Of a stretch of DNA of 64,000 bases, positions 59,630-64,000 are shown piece after piece. The DNA is from Shinella sp. PSBB067 (GTDB lineage Bacteria; Pseudomonadota; Alphaproteobacteria; Rhizobiales; Rhizobiaceae). The stretch is from assembly GCF_016839145.1 (NCBI RefSeq), contig NZ_CP069303.1:3642501-3706500 (forward strand). The letters run 5' to 3'. Positions within the stretch are counted from its first letter, which is position 1; each line of letters opens with the position of its first letter. Made by a program: the position numbers and the translations under genes. The notes beneath the pieces were generated by a model, which did not search any database, had not been told where the DNA came from, and saw only the letters and a program-made list of their open reading frames with translations.

Positions 59630-60262
59630 ATGCAAACCGAACTGTTGCGGGAAGACCAATCGCGGTCTCCCCAGGAAAGGCTGAGGCCCGACCGGTCGAG
59701 GACCGATTGCCCGATCTTGCTGTCGCAAAGGCTCGTCATGAGAGCCCCGCACGAAGACGACATCGACGCCCTTGCCCATCTCGCCAACAACGCCAACATC
59801 GCCACCATGGTCGCCCGCATGCCGCACCCCTACACGGTCGCGGATGCCGCCGATTTCGTGCGACGCACACGCGCCGGCGCGATTGGCAAGTGCGTCTATG
59901 CCATTACGAAAGCCGACAACGGCGCCTTCCTCGGCTGCTGCGGGATCGAGCCGCACGAGGACGGGCGCACGGTCGAGCTCGGCTATTGGCTGGGCGAGCC
60001 CTTCTGGAACCAGGGCTATGCCACCGAGGCGGCGCACACGCTGGTCGACATGGTCTTCCGCACCCGCGACATCGAGCAGATCGATGCGCGCTGCCGGGTC
60101 ATGAACATCCCCTCACGCCGGGTCATCCAGAAGTGCGGCTTCCAGTTCCAGGCGACCGGCATGGTGCAGAGCCTCGCCGTCGGCGGCATGGTGCCCGTCG
60201 AATGGTACCGGCTGGACCGCAAGACCTGGGTTTCGCTGAAGAGCTGGGGAGGCATGCGATGA
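59630..60262 (+). CDS. GNAT family N-acetyltransferase
   Basis: The 210-residue protein has a 30-residue charged N-terminal extension, then the RimJ/RimL pattern LSQRLVMRAPHEDDIDALAHL, GYWLGEPFWNQGYATEAAHTLV and MNIPSRRVIQKCGFQ. GGAGG lies before the ATG. Its stop overlaps the start of a second acetyltransferase by four bases. This position between rpmA and obgE is usual in Rhizobiaceae; the substrate is not known. Confidence 0.9.
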   Translation: MQTELLREDQSRSPQERLRPDRSRTDCPILLSQRLVMRAPHEDDIDALAHLANNANIATMVARMPHPYTVADAADFVRRTRAGAIGKCVYAITKADNGAFLGCCGIEPHEDGRTVELGYWLGEPFWNQGYATEAAHTLVDMVFRTRDIEQIDARCRVMNIPSRRVIQKCGFQFQATGMVQSLAVGGMVPVEWYRLDRKTWVSLKSWGGMR

Positions 60263-60849
60263 ACGCCATGCAGCCCCAAAGGGAATGCGAGCGCGTCACC
60301 GGGCCCGGCCCCTGCCCGACCATCCGGACGGCGCGCCTCACCCTGCGCCCGCACCGCATGTCCGACGCGGACGCCATCGCCCAGTCGCTCGGCGATTTCG
60401 AGGTCACGCGCATGCTGGCGCGGGCCCCCGCCCCCTATGACCGGCAGGACGCGGCCGAATGGCTGGCGATCGCGACCGCCGGTCTCGACGACGGCTGGGC
60501 CTTCGCCATCACCACCGGAGACGACGTGCATATCGGCTGCGTCGCCTTCGAGCGGCACGGCGACACATGGGAACTCGGCTACTGGCTGAACCGCTTCTAC
60601 TGGCGGCGGGGCTACATGAGCGAGGCCGTTCATGCGGCAACGGCGCGGTTCCTGATGCGAATGCCCGGCACGGACATCCAGTCCGGCGTCTTCGCCGACA
60701 ATCCCGCCTCGCTGAGGGTGCAGGAGAAGACGGGCTTTTGCATCACCGGATGCAGCGACCTCTACTGCGTCGCCCGCGGAACGATGGTCCCGCACATCAA
60801 GACGCGGCTGGAGCCGGGCGACTTCCGGCCGGCGATGCCGCGGCGGTAA
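60259..60849 (+). CDS. GNAT family N-acetyltransferase
   Basis: This 196-residue protein has TIRTARLTLRPHRMSDADAIAQSL, GYWLNRFYWRRGYMSEAVHAAT and DNPASLRVQEKTGFCITG, the same fold landmarks as the gene before it. The ATGA overlap at 60259-60262 implies coupled translation. The two proteins differ widely outside these motifs, so they are paralogues with diverged roles rather than a recent copy. Confidence 0.9.
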   Translation: MNAMQPQRECERVTGPGPCPTIRTARLTLRPHRMSDADAIAQSLGDFEVTRMLARAPAPYDRQDAAEWLAIATAGLDDGWAFAITTGDDVHIGCVAFERHGDTWELGYWLNRFYWRRGYMSEAVHAATARFLMRMPGTDIQSGVFADNPASLRVQEKTGFCITGCSDLYCVARGTMVPHIKTRLEPGDFRPAMPRR

Positions 60850-60855
60850 GGACGG

Positions 60856-60879
60856 GCGGGGCGGAGCGATCCGCCCCGC
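60856..60879. terminator. Hairpin between convergent acetyltransferase and phosphatase genes
   Basis: GCGGGGCGGA and TCCGCCCCGC pair perfectly around GCGA. There is no T-run, so strength is uncertain. Confidence 0.55.
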
Positions 60880-60886
60880 TTGCGCA

Positions 60887-61747
60887 TCAGGAGAGCTCGA
60901 ACCACACCGGCATGTGGTCGGAGCCGAAGGCGGTTTCATCGACCCAGGCGTCCTTGAGACGCTCCACGAGGCCGTGGCTGAGGAAACAGTAATCGAGGAA
61001 GAGACGGTCGGCATGGTCCCTGGGATTGATCCAGCTGAAGCTCGCCGCATGGCGCTTGCCGAGGCCGGCCAGCGCATCGACCGGGTTGGTGGCGCGGATC
61101 TGCCGTCCGTAGAGCGGATCGACGCCGCCGGCCATTTCGCAATATTCCGGCGATTCCGGCACCATGTTGAAGTCGCCCATCAGCACGTAGTCCTCGGGGA
61201 CCGGCGGCTCGGCAAGGCCGAATTCGTGCGCGCCGGAAATGGCGCCGCCCTCCACGCCATAGAGCCGGGCGCGGTCCTTGAGGTAGCGGATCTGCGCGAT
61301 GCGCTCGTCGCGATGGACATGGTCGAGATGGACGGAATAGACGCGGACCGGACCGCCGGGCGTTGCGATCACCGCCTCGGTGGCGCCGCGCTGCAGGTTC
61401 AGCTTGTCGAGGGTGCGCGTGCGCGGCAGCGGGATCAGGCGGGTCGACAGGATCGGCCAGCGCGAGAACACCATGTTGCCGAACTGGAAGCGGCGGTTGA
61501 CCACGCGCCCCTTCTCGATCGCCGAGCCTGCATCGAGGTCGCTGGCCGGCCAGTAGACGGAATAGTGATTGGCGAGCAGCGTGCGCAGCTCCGCCACCAT
61601 GTCGACATGGCCGTTGCGGTGGAAATTGCGGGTCACTTCCTGCAGCGCGATGATGTCGGCGCCGTGGATGCTGGAGACGATGCGCGGCAGGTCGAGGCGA
61701 TCATCGAGGCCGATGCCGTACTGGACGTTGTAGCTGACGAATTTCAC
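60887..61747 (-). CDS. Endonuclease/exonuclease/phosphatase (EEP) family protein
   Basis: The 286-residue protein shows the full EEP set: SYNVQYG at the start, ALQEVTRNF, SVHLDHVHRDERI, LMGDFNMVPES and GSDHMPVWFEL. These residues bind metal and cleave phosphodiesters or phosphomonoesters in the DNase I/sphingomyelinase superfamily. No signal peptide is seen, so it is cytoplasmic. It is divergent from obgE with 85 bases between the starts. The substrate is not known. Confidence 0.9.
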   Translation of the reverse strand: MKFVSYNVQYGIGLDDRLDLPRIVSSIHGADIIALQEVTRNFHRNGHVDMVAELRTLLANHYSVYWPASDLDAGSAIEKGRVVNRRFQFGNMVFSRWPILSTRLIPLPRTRTLDKLNLQRGATEAVIATPGGPVRVYSVHLDHVHRDERIAQIRYLKDRARLYGVEGGAISGAHEFGLAEPPVPEDYVLMGDFNMVPESPEYCEMAGGVDPLYGRQIRATNPVDALAGLGKRHAASFSWINPRDHADRLFLDYCFLSHGLVERLKDAWVDETAFGSDHMPVWFELS

Positions 61748-61811
61748 GATAGTCTTTGACCTCTGCGGGAAGCGTCTATATCGAAGACGGCAAAATGACC
61801 CTGACGATTAG

Positions 61812-62837
<1,026 letters not shown>

Positions 62838-62838
62838 G

Positions 62839-64000
62839 ATGACGAAGAACCGCAAACCGCTCGGGAAACACCGCCGGATTGTGATCAAGATCGGCTCGGC
62901 CCTGCTCGTCGACCGGGCGACGGGCCTCAGGAAGGCCTGGCTCGACGCCATGTGCCGGGACATCGCGGCGCTCCGGGCGGGCGGCACGGACGTGCTCGTC
63001 GTCTCCTCCGGCGCCATTGCGCTCGGCCGTTCGGTGCTGAAGGTGCCGGCCGGGGCGCTGAAGCTGGAGGAAAGCCAGGCCGCGGCCGCCGTCGGCCAGA
63101 TCGCGCTTGCCCGCGCCTGGTCGGAGAGCCTGTCGGCGGACGGCATCGTCGCCGGCCAGATCCTGCTGACGCTGGGCGATACGGAGGAGCGCCGCCGCTA
63201 CCTCAACGCCCGCGCGACGATCAACCAGCTCCTCAAGCTCGGCGCCGTGCCGATCATCAACGAAAACGACACGGTCGCCACCACGGAAATCCGCTACGGC
63301 GACAACGACCGCCTCGCCGCCCGCGTCGCCACCATGACAGGTGCCGACCTGCTTGTGCTGCTTTCCGATATCGACGGCCTCTATACCGCCCCGCCGCATC
63401 TCGATCCCGACGCGCGTTTCCTCGAAACCATCGACGCCATCACGCCGGAGATCGAGGCGATGGCCGGCGGCGCCGCGTCGGAACTCTCGCGCGGCGGCAT
63501 GCGCACCAAGATCGATGCCGGCAAGATCGCGACGGGCGCGGGCTGCGCCATGGTCATCGCTTCCGGCAAGGTCGACCATCCGCTGCGCGCCATCGAGGAG
63601 GGCGCCCGCTCCTCCTGGTTCGCACCCTCCGGCTCGCCGGTGACGGCGCGAAAGACGTGGATCGCCGGGCAGTTGCAGCCGGCCGGCCGGCTGGAGATCG
63701 ATGCCGGCGCGGAAACGGCGCTTTCGGCCGGCAAGAGCCTGCTGCCTGCCGGCGTGCGCGGCGTCTGGGGTTCCTTCTCGCGCGGCGACACCGTCTCGAT
63801 CTACGGCACGAACGGCCGCGAGATCGCCCGCGGCCTTGCCGGCTATGACGCGGACGAGGCGCGGCTGATCGTCGGCAAGAAATCGGCGGAGATCGCCGCC
63901 GTCCTCGGCTATGCCGGACGCGCCGCGATGGTGCACAGGGACGACCTCGTGGTGACCGGGCTTTCGGCGCCGACCACCCAGGCGGGAAGGGATTTGAGCC
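62839..64000 (+). CDS. proB: Glutamate 5-kinase, 3' end outside window
   Basis: ProB phosphorylates glutamate in the first step of proline synthesis. The frame starts [25 protein letters not shown] and is still open at base 64000 after 387 codons. The kinase domain shows [26 protein letters not shown] and [11 protein letters not shown]-terminal PUA domain follows ([22 protein letters not shown]). Only a few residues can be missing. Spacing to obgE suggests one transcript; proA is expected next. Confidence 0.97.
   Translation, partial: MTKNRKPLGKHRRIVIKIGSALLVDRATGLRKAWLDAMCRDIAALRAGGTDVLVVSSGAIALGRSVLKVPAGALKLEESQAAAAVGQIALARAWSESLSADGIVAGQILLTLGDTEERRRYLNARATINQLLKLGAVPIINENDTVATTEIRYGDNDRLAARVATMTGADLLVLLSDIDGLYTAPPHLDPDARFLETIDAITPEIEAMAGGAASELSRGGMRTKIDAGKIATGAGCAMVIASGKVDHPLRAIEEGARSSWFAPSGSPVTARKTWIAGQLQPAGRLEIDAGAETALSAGKSLLPAGVRGVWGSFSRGDTVSIYGTNGREIARGLAGYDADEARLIVGKKSAEIAAVLGYAGRAAMVHRDDLVVTGLSAPTTQAGRDLS

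Overview
The window looks like chromosomal DNA from a member of the Rhizobiaceae (Alphaproteobacteria; Shinella, Ensifer or Rhizobium-like). GC content is high. It carries a cyclic beta-1,2-glucan synthase, an aerobic (cob-type) corrin ring cluster, and an rplU-rpmA-GNAT-GNAT-obgE-proB block of the kind usual in this family. Genes are dense on both strands, with many 1-4 bp overlaps. I saw no insertion sequences, prophage genes or CRISPR arrays.

Layout: (1) 1-6005, ndvB, cut by the left edge. (2) 6324-6837, a cobalamin riboswitch, a hairpin that hides a ribosome-binding site, and a 71-residue gene of unknown function. (3) 6861-10712, metH (B12-dependent methionine synthase) behind a palindromic operator. 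(4) 10717-12720, a divergent YeiH-type membrane protein and LysR pair. (5) 12717-19674, corrin ring genes cobF-G-H-I-J and cobL-M on the minus strand, with cobK on the plus strand between them; cobL is frameshifted at a run of six G. (6) 19807-26818, an AraC regulator with an Fsr-type exporter, then a putative gamma-glutamyl-polyamine pair (glutamine synthetase-like and FAD oxidase), a GntR regulator and a DadA-like dehydrogenase. (7) 27046-36922, a lysine catabolic locus: Lrp regulator, lysine 6-dehydrogenase, aminoadipate transaminase, semialdehyde dehydrogenase, D-2-hydroxyglutarate dehydrogenase, 2-oxoadipate dioxygenase/decarboxylase (HglS), LysR and a pipecolate-oxidase-like protein. Together these could take lysine to 2-oxoglutarate. 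(8) purU at 36988-37872. (9) 38245-48591, an unassigned catabolic cluster: ribose-type ABC importer, amidohydrolase-2, DSD1-type PLP enzyme, RidA, AstE/AspA-type zinc hydrolase, a convergent gene of unknown function and a divergent IclR regulator. (10) 48597-52752, single genes (HI0933-like flavoprotein, cupin, ABC-F ATPase, acetyltransferase). (11) 52813-57724, an AraC regulator and a 1183-residue autotransporter separated by a very AT-rich interval. (12) 58413-64000, tRNA-Ser(CGA), rplU, rpmA, two acetyltransferases, an EEP-family phosphatase, obgE and proB, which runs off the right edge.

Two themes recur. The first is B12: its synthesis, a B12-sensing RNA and a B12-dependent enzyme. The second is catabolism of amino acids and amines, with several FAD amine oxidases and local regulators. 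The most interesting parts are the unassigned importer and hydrolase operon with a candidate shared operator, the small riboswitch-controlled gene, the complete lysine-to-2-oxoglutarate locus, and the cobL frameshift.
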